Made by a program: the position numbers and the translations under genes. This document shows, in pieces, positions 1 to 6,875 of a stretch of DNA of 9,488 nucleotides (positions within the stretch are counted from its first letter, which is position 1; the number at the start of each line of letters is the position of its first letter). Origin of the DNA: an uncultured Collinsella sp. GTDB lineage: Bacteria > Actinomycetota > Coriobacteriia > Coriobacteriales > Coriobacteriaceae. Under the pieces are notes generated by a model. It did no database searches, was not told the origin of the DNA, and saw nothing but the letters and a program-made list of their open reading frames with translations. The stretch spans positions 1 to 9,488 of the forward strand of contig CAADUS010000074.1 in assembly GCA_900752275.1 (NCBI GenBank). Direction: 5' to 3'.

Positions 1-639
1 GACGGTCTTGACGTCGTCAACGTTGGCGCCGATCAGGGCCTCGTTGAACTCCTTGGGGTTGCTGTCGCTACCGGCGATGAGCATGCGGCCCTCGGCGGCA
101 AAGTTGTCGGCGTTCTCGACGGCCTTGAGGTCGACGGTGACGTAGTCCTCGGCCTCGACGGCACGACCCTCGACGTCCTCGAAGGTGGCACGGTAATTGA
201 GGAGCATCTCGACCTGGTTGTTGATCTCGGACTCGGTGACCTCCGCGGGAGGCATCTCGATCTCGACAGCGTCGAAAGAGGAGAGCTCAGCGGCAGGACG
301 CAGGGAGAACTCGACGGTGTAGGTGTAGTCCTCGTGATCCTTGGCGAGGTCGAGCTCCTTGTAGTCACCGTTCTTGGTGGGGACGATGTCCAGCTCGTTG
401 AGGACGGCGGGCTCGTTGGCGGCGATCAGGTCGTTGGTGGCCTGAGCGAGGGTAGCCTCGGCGCCAAGAGCGGAGTCGATGACCGGACGGGGAGCCTTAC
501 CGGCACGGAAGCCCGGGAAGCGGTACTTCTTGGCGGTCTCCTTGTAGGCCTTCTTGATCGCGGCGTCGACGTCGGCGGCCGGGATGGTGACCGTAGCGGT
601 GAGCTTGGCGTCCTTGACGTCAGAAGCGGTGATGTTCAA
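1..639 (-). CDS. tig: Trigger factor, N-terminal 213 residues (3' end outside window)
   Basis: Trigger factor is the ribosome-bound chaperone that meets nascent chains at the exit tunnel. The frame is open from a TTG at 639-637 to the window edge. Residues 43-50 read GFRAGKAP, the ribosome-docking signature of the N-terminal domain, at the same position as in the E. coli protein. Residues 1-110 fit the ribosome-binding domain, with a following strand like the family's YTVEF segment. The region after about residue 150 starts the FKBP-like PPIase domain but is divergent (see findings). The start is TTG or the adjacent GTG at 642-640. I prefer TTG, because the Shine-Dalgarno AGGAGG at 646-651 then lies 6 bases away rather than 3. 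The gene has no ATG near its beginning and is easily missed. It lies downstream of tRNA-Leu on the same strand. Clp protease genes often follow tig, but that region is not visible here. Confidence 0.95.
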   Translation of the reverse strand, partial: MNITASDVKDAKLTATVTIPAADVDAAIKKAYKETAKKYRFPGFRAGKAPRPVIDSALGAEATLAQATNDLIAANEPAVLNELDIVPTKNGDYKELDLAKDHEDYTYTVEFSLRPAAELSSFDAVEIEMPPAEVTESEINNQVEMLLNYRATFEDVEGRAVEAEDYVTVDLKAVENADNFAAEGRMLIAGSDSNPKEFNEALIGANVDDVKTV

Positions 640-663
640 CACGTTCCTCCTCATACTGCCCAG

Positions 664-693
664 CTTATCTGAGGTGCTGGTACCTTTATGCAA
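664..693 (-). promoter_or_regulatory. Candidate promoter for tig
   Basis: On the minus strand TTGCAT (693-688) and GATAAG (669-664) are separated by 18 bases, about 25 bases before the start codon. Each hexamer matches the sigma-70 consensus only partly. An alternative is transcription continuing from the tRNA gene upstream. A 6-bp inverted repeat at 697-702/716-721 lies just before it and could weakly end the tRNA transcript, though no T-run follows. Confidence 0.35.
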
Positions 694-729
694 CAAGCGT
701 CGCGAGGGCATAAGCCGACGCGGGTGCGT

Positions 730-813
730 TGGTGCGGGCGAAAGGACTCGAACCTTCACGGGAATCCCACCAGAACCTAAATCTGGCGCGTCTACCAATT
801 CCGCCACGCCCGC
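730..813 (-). tRNA. tRNA-Leu (anticodon UAG)
   Basis: This is an 84-nt tRNA with a genomically encoded CCA (732-730). The acceptor stem GCGGGCG (813-807) pairs perfectly with CGCCCGC (740-734), and the discriminator is A. The anticodon stem CCAGA/TCTGG encloses a TTTAGGT loop with anticodon TAG at 779-777, which reads CUN leucine codons. A long variable arm (class II) and a TTCGAGT T-loop confirm the leucine identity. It is isolated, between the molybdenum hydroxylase operon and tig. Confidence 0.97.
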
Positions 814-832
814 ATGAGCGCACAGACTAGGA

Positions 833-841
833 ATGATAGCA
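833..841 (-). promoter_or_regulatory. Candidate extended -10 promoter for tRNA-Leu
   Basis: The minus strand reads TGC-TATCAT (841-833), an extended -10 element with 4 of 6 bases matching TATAAT. It lies about 19 bases before the mature tRNA 5' end. No good -35 hexamer is present at 17 bases, which suits an extended -10 promoter. The rest of 814-951 contains only the upstream terminator hairpin. Confidence 0.4.
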
Positions 842-901
842 GATACGAGCGGCAAGCGCACGCACACGTTTTTAGCTCACGACCTCACCACGAGTGCAGA
901 A

Positions 902-927
902 GGCGGGGCGAGTTGTCCCGCCCCGCC
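902..927 (-). terminator. GC-rich hairpin ending the molybdenum hydroxylase operon
   Basis: A perfect 9-bp stem, GGCGGGGCG (902-910) with CGCCCCGCC (919-927), has an 8-base loop. It begins 25 bases downstream of the stop codon of the fused hydroxylase gene. On the minus strand it is followed only by TTCTGC, so the U-tract is poor and termination may be partial. Confidence 0.55.
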
Positions 928-951
928 AATTACGACTTGTTCGCCGACCCG

Positions 952-3783
952 CTACTCCCCCAGCAGGGCCTTCTCGGGCGTGATGGGCAGCGAGCGGACC
1001 TGATGTCCGGTGGCGTGTGCCACGGCCGAGGCCACGGCGGCGAGCGGCGTGTTGATGACGACCTCGCCGATCGACTTGGCGCCAAACGGGCCCGTCGGCT
1101 CGTAGCTCGGCTCAAAGGCCACGCGAATGCTGCCGATATCCAGGCGCGTGGGCAGCTTGTAGCTCATAAAGTTGCCGGTGCGCAGGCGGCCGCGCTCATC
1201 GTGCTCGACAATCTCGTAGAGCGCGTGACCGATACCCTGGGCAATACCGCCCTCGGCCTGGACGCGCGCGAGCGCTTCGTTGATCACGGTGCCGCAGTCC
1301 ACAGCCGCCGCGTAGTCCACCACAGTCACCTTGCCGGTGGCCTTGTCGACCTCGACCTCGGCAATGCCGGCCATAAACGGCGGAGGCGAAACGGGCAGGC
1401 AGGCAGAGGCGTGCGAGGTGAGTGCGTCGCCGCCCGCGATGTTCTTGACGCACAGGTTGGCAAAGTCGCGCAGCGTGAGGTAGCGGTTCTGCTCGCGCGC
1501 GGCACGCTCGTCGGACAGGCGCACGTACTGGCCATCGAAGACCACGTCGGCGGCGTCCACATCCCACATCTGGGCAGCCTTGGCGCAAATCTTCTCGCGC
1601 AGCTCGGTCGCGGCGTTCTTGGCGGCAAGGCCCGTCACGTACGTACCCGAGCTCGCGTACGAGCCGGCATCAAACGGCGACACATCGGTGTCCACGCCGC
1701 GCACCACAATGAGCGAGCTCTCCACACCCAGCTCCTCGGCGGCAATCTGCGCCAGGATCGTGTCGACGCCCATGCCGTTATCGGTGGCTCCGGTGCCGAT
1801 GGTAATGAAGCCGTCCTCTTCCAGGCGCATGTCGATGCCGGCGATGTCCACGTTGGAAATGCCCGAGCCCTGCATGGTGAGCGCGCAGCCCAGGGCACGC
1901 ACGCGGTCGCCCAGGTCCACAGCCAGCGGCTTGTCGCGCCAACCGATCATGTCCATCGCGCGCAGCAGGCAGCGGTCGAGCGCGCAGGCGTTGAGCTTCT
2001 CGTTGTAGTACTGCGACATGATCTCGCCCTCGTGCACGATGTTCTTAAGGCGAAGGTCAGCCGGGTCCATGTGCAGCATGTCGGCGAGCTCGTTGACGGC
2101 GCTCTCCACGGCAAACTGGCCCTGGGTGGCACCGTAGCCGCGATACGCGCCGCCGCGGTTAGTGTTGGTGTAGACGGCGTCCCAGCTAAAGCGGCTCGCC
2201 TTCACGTGGTTGTAGATGGGCAGGCTCTTGTGGCCCGAAAGGCCGATCGTCGTGGTGGCATGCTCGCCGTACGCGCCGGCGTTGGACAGCGTATGCAGGT
2301 CGATGGCCGTGATGGTACCGTCGTTCATGGCGCCCAGCTTAACGGTCATCTGCATCTGGTGACGCGAGTTGCCCGCGGTGATGGTCTCCTCGCGGGTGTA
2401 GCAGCAATAGCTCGGACGGCCGGTCTGCTGGGTGACGAACGCCACGAAGATCTCGCAGCAGCCCGTCTGCTTGGAGCCAAAGCCGCCGCCGATGCGCGGC
2501 TTAATGACCTGCACCTGCGATTGCGGAATGTCGAGCGACTGCGCGACCATGCGGCGCACGTGGAAGGGCACCTGTGTAGAGGTGGTCACCGAGATGCGGC
2601 CGAACGCGTCGGTCGTCGCGAAGGCGCGGAAGGTCTCCATGGGCGCGGTCTGCGTGGCCTGGCTGGTGTAGGTGCGCTCAAAGACGATGTCGCTCTGGGC
2701 GAACGCCTCATCAAGGTCACCAAAATCACTGGTACCGCTACACACTAGGTTGCGAGCAACATCGCCGCCCTGCGGGAACATAAAGGTCACGTCGCCCTCG
2801 GGGTGGACCACGATGTCGTTATCGAGCGCCTGGGTAAAGTCGAGCAGGGGCTCGAGCACCTCATAGTCGACCTTGATGAGCTTGAGTGCCTTGTCGGCGG
2901 CCTCCTCGGTCTCGGCGGCGACGATCGCCACCTCCTCGTTTTGGTAGCGCACGAGGTTCTCGAGGATCAGGCGGTCGTAGGGACTCGGCTGCGGATAGCT
3001 CTGGCCGGCGATGGTAAAGCGGCGCTTGGGCACGTCCTCGTAGGTGTAGACGCCCACCACGCCGGGCACCTTCAGGGCACGCGACGTATCGATGGAGCGG
3101 ATCTTGGCGCGGGCATACGGGCTGCGCTTGAGCTTGACGATCAGGGCGCCGGCGGGCACAAGGTCGCCCGTGTAGACGGGACGACCCTCGAGCAGGGCCT
3201 TCGAGTCCTTCTTGGGCTGCTTGTGAGTGATCTGCTTGTAAGAGACACCGTCGCAGCTGGTGTCGTTGACCGGCAGCTCGGGCATCTCAAAGCCCACCTG
3301 CACGCCGGACTCGTTGAGAAAGCGGACGATGGCGCGCAGCTGGCTCTCGTAGCCGCTGCAACGGCAAAGGTTGCCGGCGAGCTGGCGCGAAAGCTCCTCG
3401 CGCGTGGCGACGAGGCTCGGGTCCTCCTTGGCGGCGCGGGCGAGCGCAAGCACGTTCATGATGAGGCCGGGGGCGCAAAAACCGCACTGCTCGGCGCCTT
3501 CGGCAGCCATCGCACGGGCCAGTGCCTCGGACTCGGCCTTGAGGCCCTCGAGCGTGGTGATGGTATGGCCCTCAACGCGAGCGGCGGGAACCGAGCAGCT
3601 CAGCACCGGGTCGCCGTCGAGCCACACCGTGCACAGACCGCAGTTGGTGGTCTCGCAGGCGCAGCGCACCGACGCGCAGCCCTGCTCGCGCAGCAGCGCA
3701 AAGAGCATGGTATCGGGGGCAATCTGAACCTTGACCTTGCGGCCGTTGAGCGTAAAGGAAAGATCGATGAGTTTGGCAGCCAT
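952..3783 (-). CDS. Molybdenum hydroxylase: fused [2Fe-2S] and molybdopterin-binding subunit (xanthine dehydrogenase family, XdhD/YgfN-like)
   Basis: This 943-residue cytoplasmic oxidoreductase should hydroxylate a purine or other N-heterocycle at a molybdenum centre and pass electrons through two iron-sulfur clusters to the FAD partner encoded upstream. The first cluster is ligated by C43-x4-C48-x2-C51-x11-C63. The second is ligated by C100-x2-C103 and C140-x-C142. A linker (about 165-190) leads to the a/b hammerhead domain (about 195-310) and the molybdopterin domains, with GGGFGSKQ at 432-439, AYRGYGATQGQF at 546-557 and the catalytic glutamate E907 in GAKSIGE. The fusion of Fe-S and Mo domains without an FAD domain, and the length, match E. 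coli XdhD/YgfN (about 956 residues). The ATG overlaps the upstream stop as TAATG, with GAGGTG as ribosome site, so translation is probably coupled. The substrate is not certain. There is no internal UGA, so it is not a selenocysteine protein. Confidence 0.93.
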   Translation of the reverse strand: MAAKLIDLSFTLNGRKVKVQIAPDTMLFALLREQGCASVRCACETTNCGLCTVWLDGDPVLSCSVPAARVEGHTITTLEGLKAESEALARAMAAEGAEQCGFCAPGLIMNVLALARAAKEDPSLVATREELSRQLAGNLCRCSGYESQLRAIVRFLNESGVQVGFEMPELPVNDTSCDGVSYKQITHKQPKKDSKALLEGRPVYTGDLVPAGALIVKLKRSPYARAKIRSIDTSRALKVPGVVGVYTYEDVPKRRFTIAGQSYPQPSPYDRLILENLVRYQNEEVAIVAAETEEAADKALKLIKVDYEVLEPLLDFTQALDNDIVVHPEGDVTFMFPQGGDVARNLVCSGTSDFGDLDEAFAQSDIVFERTYTSQATQTAPMETFRAFATTDAFGRISVTTSTQVPFHVRRMVAQSLDIPQSQVQVIKPRIGGGFGSKQTGCCEIFVAFVTQQTGRPSYCCYTREETITAGNSRHQMQMTVKLGAMNDGTITAIDLHTLSNAGAYGEHATTTIGLSGHKSLPIYNHVKASRFSWDAVYTNTNRGGAYRGYGATQGQFAVESAVNELADMLHMDPADLRLKNIVHEGEIMSQYYNEKLNACALDRCLLRAMDMIGWRDKPLAVDLGDRVRALGCALTMQGSGISNVDIAGIDMRLEEDGFITIGTGATDNGMGVDTILAQIAAEELGVESSLIVVRGVDTDVSPFDAGSYASSGTYVTGLAAKNAATELREKICAKAAQMWDVDAADVVFDGQYVRLSDERAAREQNRYLTLRDFANLCVKNIAGGDALTSHASACLPVSPPPFMAGIAEVEVDKATGKVTVVDYAAAVDCGTVINEALARVQAEGGIAQGIGHALYEIVEHDERGRLRTGNFMSYKLPTRLDIGSIRVAFEPSYEPTGPFGAKSIGEVVINTPLAAVASAVAHATGHQVRSLPITPEKALLGE

Positions 3784-4697
3784 TAGCGCACCTCGCTAGA
3801 ATCGACGCCGGGCACGCGGCGGCAGGAATACTCGTCCGTGGCAAACTTGGGAATCTGCACGCCCTCGAGCTCGTGGGCAAGCGCGGCTGAAAGCTCGATG
3901 CCAGCGGCGCGACGCACGGCCTGAATCGCCAGCGGGGCCGAGATGCGGCGGCGGTAGTCGGCCGAGCCCCACATGTTGGTGCCATAGCTCAGCGCACGTA
4001 CGGACGCGGCCAGGGCGCGCAGCTCGTCCTCGGAAGGCTGCTCGGCGGTAAGGCCACATGCCTCGCCCTGCAGCAGGGTCGCGCGCAGCGGGCGGGCACC
4101 CACGGTGACATGCCAGCTGTTGTCCCACCAGGCGGCGGTGACGTTTAAGGAGGGGAAGTCGGTCGCGGCCTTGCGAACGGCCTCGTAGCTTGCGCGATAG
4201 TCGTGCTTAACGACCACCACGTACTCGATCACGTCGCGCACGTAGCCCATGTCCACGAACTCGGCGAGCGGCACGCGGCCGGCACCCGTCAGCTCAACAT
4301 ACGAATCGAGAGCCAAAAATGCCGAGAGCACGTCCGAGAAGCCAAAGCGACCGTAGATGCTGCCGCCCACCGTGGCGGTATTGCGCAGCTGCACGCCCAC
4401 GATATCGTGGACGGCGAACTCGAAGACATGGTTGACAAGCGCGTTGAGCTCGGCATGGCGCTCGAGCTGGCGCAGGGTGCACATGGCGCCGATGCGAAAC
4501 TCGGTCTCGGTCTCCTCGATCTGATCGAGTCCGCAGGCCGAAAGGTCAATCGCCGTCGCCACGCGACGCGAACCCAGGCGCATCCAGATGCCGCCGCCCA
4601 CAATCTTGTTGTTGCGGTTCTTCTGTAAGAGCTCATAGGCTTCGGCCGCGTTTCCAACACGGACGTAGGTACCGAACTTGAGCACGTTCTCCCCCAT
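3783..4697 (-). CDS. Molybdenum hydroxylase FAD-binding subunit (XdhB/YgfM/CoxM family)
   Basis: This is a 304-residue flavoprotein subunit of a xanthine dehydrogenase-type complex. It carries the FAD that takes electrons from the Fe-S clusters of the fused partner and passes them to NAD+ or another acceptor. The first FAD-binding element is VGGG at 33-36, followed by IWMRLG. The second is RNTATVGGSIYGRFGFSD at 105-122. The C-terminal third resembles the CO dehydrogenase flavoprotein C-terminal domain. It is the first gene of the operon, and its TAA overlaps the ATG of the Fe-S/Mo gene by one base. The start is uncertain: the ATG at 4697 has GAAGAG directly against it, while an in-frame GTG at 4685 has GGGGGAG three bases away and would give 300 residues. 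E. coli ygfM-ygfN has the same order of flavin gene then fused Fe-S/Mo gene. Confidence 0.9.
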   Translation of the reverse strand: MGENVLKFGTYVRVGNAAEAYELLQKNRNNKIVGGGIWMRLGSRRVATAIDLSACGLDQIEETETEFRIGAMCTLRQLERHAELNALVNHVFEFAVHDIVGVQLRNTATVGGSIYGRFGFSDVLSAFLALDSYVELTGAGRVPLAEFVDMGYVRDVIEYVVVVKHDYRASYEAVRKAATDFPSLNVTAAWWDNSWHVTVGARPLRATLLQGEACGLTAEQPSEDELRALAASVRALSYGTNMWGSADYRRRISAPLAIQAVRRAAGIELSAALAHELEGVQIPKFATDEYSCRRVPGVDSSEVR

Positions 4698-4762
4698 CTC
4701 TTCACTTGTCCAGTACCTCTAAGTGTACCAAACGAGAGCGCACAGCTCGTGTCGTGGCAAAA

Positions 4763-4793
4763 TGATCCGTTTTCCTCCGTCCCCGACGGATCA
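4763..4793. repeat. 8-bp inverted repeat upstream of the hydroxylase operon
   Basis: TGATCCGT (4763-4770) and ACGGATCA (4786-4793) are perfect inverted copies around a 15-base spacer. The repeat lies about 66-96 bases before the FAD-subunit start, directly after the gdhA terminator. It could be an operator for the hydroxylase operon, a secondary hairpin of the terminator, or chance. A -10-like TACACT is present on the minus strand between the repeat and the start codon, but without a convincing -35. Confidence 0.4.
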
Positions 4794-4827
4794 AAAAAGG
4801 CTCCCAGCCGGAATGGCTGGGAGCCTT
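4793..4827 (-). terminator. Intrinsic terminator of gdhA
   Basis: A perfect 13-bp stem (4797-4809 with 4815-4827) with a 5-base loop is followed on the minus strand by a run of six T (4798-4793, two of which fall within the stem). It starts 25 bases after the gdhA stop. This is a textbook rho-independent terminator and separates gdhA from the hydroxylase operon. Confidence 0.93.
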
Positions 4828-4852
4828 ATCACATGCTATGTCGATCGAAGAC

Positions 4853-6208
4853 TTAGCAGACACCCTGGGCGAGCATGGCGTCGGCGACCTTCAGGAAGCC
4901 GGCGATGTTGGCGCCCATGACGAAGTTGCCCTCCTGGCCATACTCCTTGGCGGTGTCGTCCACGTTGTGGAACATGCCGCGCATGAGCTGCTCGAGCTTG
5001 CCGTCGACCTCCTCGAAGGTCCAGGACAGGTGCTCGGCGTTCTGGCTCATCTCCAGGCCGGACACGAGCACGCCGCCGGCGTTGGCAGCCTTACCAGGCA
5101 TAAAGGCAACGCCGTTCTCCTGGAAGTAAGTCGTGGCCTCGATGGTCGTGGGCATGTTCGCGCCCTCGCCGACCACCTTGCAGCCGTTGGCGACGAGCGC
5201 CTGAGCGTCCTCGAGCAGCAGCGTGTTCTCACGAGCGCAGGGCAGCGCGATGTCGCAGGGCAGCTGCCACACGCCGCGGCCGTCGCCCTCGTGCCACACG
5301 GCGTTGGGCTTCTCGTCGACGTACATAGCGAGCGTAACGCCCTTGTCGTGGCCGGAGCGCTTCTTGTTGTAGACATGCTCGAGCACGGTGTAGTCGATAC
5401 CGTCGGGATCCTCGACCCAGCCGTGGGTATCGGAGCAGGCCAGCACCTTGCCGCCGAGCTGGGCGACCTTCTGAACCGCGTAGATGGCGACGTTGCCGGA
5501 GCCATGAACGACGACGTTCTTGCCCTCGAAGGAGTCGCCGCGGCTCTTGAGGTACTCGTCCACAAAGTAGGCCAGGCCGTAGCCGGTGGCCTCAGTACGG
5601 GCGAGCGAGCCGCCAAAGGAGAGGCCCTTGCCGGTGAGGACGCCGGTCCACTCGTTGGTCAGGCGCTTATACTGACCGAACAGGTAGGCAACCTCGCGGC
5701 CGCCAACGCCCAGGTCGCCGGCGGGAACGTCGGTGTTGGGGCCGATGTGGCGATAGAGCTCGGTCATGAAGGACTGGCAGAAGTGCATGATCTCGTTGTT
5801 GGACTTGCCCTTGGGGTCAAAATCGGAGCCGCCCTTGCCGCCGCCCATGGGAAGGGTGGTCAGGCTGTTCTTGAGAATCTGCTCCAGGCCCAGGAACTTG
5901 AGCATACCCAGGGTGACCGTCGGATTAAAGCGCAGGCCGCCCTTGTAGGGTCCAATGGCAGAGTTGAACTCGACGCGATAGCCGCGGTTGACCTGAACCT
6001 TGCCCTGATCATCGACCCAGGGAACACGGAACATGACGATGCGCTCGGGCTCGACGAGGCGCTCCAGCAGGGCGGCCTCCTCGTACTCGGGGTGGGCGTC
6101 GAGCGCCGGCTGGATGGTGCCGAGGATCTCGGTCGCGGCCTGGATGAACTCAGGCTGCTCAGGATAGCGGGCCTTGAGCTCTTCGAGAACTTTCTGCGTG
6201 TAGCTCAT
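4853..6208 (-). CDS. gdhA: Glutamate dehydrogenase, probably NADP-dependent
   Basis: This 451-residue hexameric enzyme interconverts 2-oxoglutarate plus ammonium and glutamate, linking nitrogen assimilation to central carbon. The length matches bacterial 50-kDa enzymes (E. coli 447). The active-site lysines and aspartate fall at the Clostridium symbiosum positions: K89 in GPYKGGLRF, K113 in ILKNSL, K125 in GGGKGG and D165 in PAGDLG. The Rossmann loop is GSGNVA (236-241). The segment after the second strand reads ACSDTHG, closer to the NADP-type ASDSSG of E. coli than to the NAD-type LSGPDG of C. symbiosum, so I infer NADP use. The ATG at 6208 is preceded by GGAGG at 6213-6217, four bases away. 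The frame stays open upstream to 6421, but that extension has no family similarity and no ribosome site. The gene is a single transcription unit ended by a strong terminator. Confidence 0.97.
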   Translation of the reverse strand: MSYTQKVLEELKARYPEQPEFIQAATEILGTIQPALDAHPEYEEAALLERLVEPERIVMFRVPWVDDQGKVQVNRGYRVEFNSAIGPYKGGLRFNPTVTLGMLKFLGLEQILKNSLTTLPMGGGKGGSDFDPKGKSNNEIMHFCQSFMTELYRHIGPNTDVPAGDLGVGGREVAYLFGQYKRLTNEWTGVLTGKGLSFGGSLARTEATGYGLAYFVDEYLKSRGDSFEGKNVVVHGSGNVAIYAVQKVAQLGGKVLACSDTHGWVEDPDGIDYTVLEHVYNKKRSGHDKGVTLAMYVDEKPNAVWHEGDGRGVWQLPCDIALPCARENTLLLEDAQALVANGCKVVGEGANMPTTIEATTYFQENGVAFMPGKAANAGGVLVSGLEMSQNAEHLSWTFEEVDGKLEQLMRGMFHNVDDTAKEYGQEGNFVMGANIAGFLKVADAMLAQGVC

Positions 6209-6417
6209 GCTTCCTCCAATGATGGGAAACGAAAATGTTGGTCGCGGCACCCTATGCGCCGCGAGCTTTATCGTGTATGGATAATATCGCACTGTTGCGG
6301 CAAAGTTTCGCATAAGCCGACGAGCAGATGTTTCGTTTTGATTACGATGCAGGTAGAGGCGTTTTTGAGTGTCTGACGCGCAAAACCCGTGTTTCAAACC
6401 TGTTTCGTCCACGTGTT
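6209..6417 (-). promoter_or_regulatory. gdhA upstream region with leader hairpin
   Basis: This noncoding stretch holds a 7-bp inverted repeat, TCGCGGC (6242-6248) and GCCGCGA (6258-6264), with a 9-base loop about 34 bases before the gdhA start. Because it probably lies in the 5' UTR, it could form a leader hairpin, but no T-run follows. AT-rich -10-like sequence (TATTAT around 6285-6290 on the minus strand) lies just upstream, without a clear -35 box. No riboswitch class is recognised. Confidence 0.35.
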
Positions 6418-6461
6418 CCAAACCACCACAAAGGTACCTGTCCCCAATGTGGTGGTTTTGG
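6418..6461. repeat. REP-like extragenic palindrome
   Basis: A perfect 10-bp inverted repeat, AACCACCACA (6421-6430) with TGTGGTGGTT (6448-6457), extends to 13 paired bases (6418-6461) if one bulged base is allowed. The 17-base loop contains the palindrome AGGTACCT (6432-6439) followed by TGTCCCC. It begins 3 bases after the stop of the small cysteine-rich gene. The minus strand has only TTTGG after the stem, so it is a weak terminator at best. The form resembles a dispersed REP-type element moved by Y1 (IS200-like) transposases. That is an inference, since only one copy is in the window. Confidence 0.6.
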
Positions 6462-6464
6462 TGG

Positions 6465-6860
6465 CTAGAGGACGAGCTGATGGTAGTCGGCGGGGGTTAC
6501 GCGGCCTTCGGTGGCAGCGCGGAAGGCCGCGAGCGCATCGCCCGAGAACGGCATGGCCCAGCACAGCCCGCAGCCGGCGGTAATGGAGCCGGGCAGCGGC
6601 ATGATGCGCCCGGGCACACTGGCGGCAAGACACAGCTGTTCGCATTCCATCACATCGAAGGTGCTATCGAACGAAACGATGATCTTGCGTTCATGGTCGA
6701 GAGCATCACCGGACGGGCCTTCGCGGTGTGCATCGCGATACGCCGCGGCGGCCGCTTCCTCTTCCGCAGTATGTCCACAGCCACCGCAACCGCAGGTACA
6801 GGGTTCGGACCCGTCGCAAGTGCAAGGTTCTCCCGTGTCGGGACAAATATCGTGAGACAT
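6465..6860 (-). CDS. DUF3343 / putative Se-S carrier-like protein with cysteine-rich N-terminus
   Basis: A 131-residue protein of two parts. Residues 1-30 hold seven cysteines (6, 13, 15, 21, 23, 25, 28), with EPCTC repeated at 11-15 and 19-23 and a CGCGGCGH end. This could bind a metal or carry reactive thiols. After an alanine/glutamate-rich linker (31-57), residues 58-131 match the small DUF3343 domain, described in Pfam as putative Se/S carrier protein-like. The conserved pattern is a strand with FDST (64-67), then VPGRIMPLP (82-90) and the AGCGLC motif (95-100) with C97 and C100. The ATG at 6860 has GGAG five bases upstream and lies 15 bases after the mobA stop, so the two are very likely co-transcribed. 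The exact role is unknown. Selenium or sulfur delivery to a molybdenum enzyme is an inference from the family annotation and the neighbouring selC and selB. Confidence 0.82.
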   Translation of the reverse strand: MSHDICPDTGEPCTCDGSEPCTCGCGGCGHTAEEEAAAAAYRDAHREGPSGDALDHERKIIVSFDSTFDVMECEQLCLAASVPGRIMPLPGSITAGCGLCWAMPFSGDALAAFRAATEGRVTPADYHQLVL

Positions 6861-6875
6861 GGCAACTCCAATCGT

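Noticed and set aside
814..2748. Plus-strand 644-codon open frame opposite the hydroxylase gene
   Set aside because: It lies antisense to a gene with clear Fe-S and molybdopterin motifs. Its protein is rich in His, Arg, Ala and Val with no domain, as expected of a GC-rich shadow frame.
952..3783. Possible selenocysteine codon in the molybdenum hydroxylase
   Set aside because: The frame has no internal TGA from ATG to TAG. Any selenium in this enzyme family is a labile cofactor, not Sec.
708..6322. A 13-base word (GCATAAGCCGACG) present in both the tig (708-720) and gdhA (6310-6322) upstream regions
   Set aside because: One shared 13-mer is close to what chance gives in a GC-rich window of this size. 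It is not placed alike relative to promoter elements, and no third copy was seen.
4838..6376. Plus-strand 512-codon open frame opposite gdhA
   Set aside because: It is the antisense of gdhA, has low-complexity Leu/Val/Ala/Gly composition, and would run through the gdhA promoter region.
6209..6421. 71-codon upstream extension of gdhA in the same frame
   Set aside because: The added residues have no similarity to glutamate dehydrogenase and no ribosome site. The ATG at 6208 has a strong Shine-Dalgarno, and the resulting length and active-site numbering fit the family.
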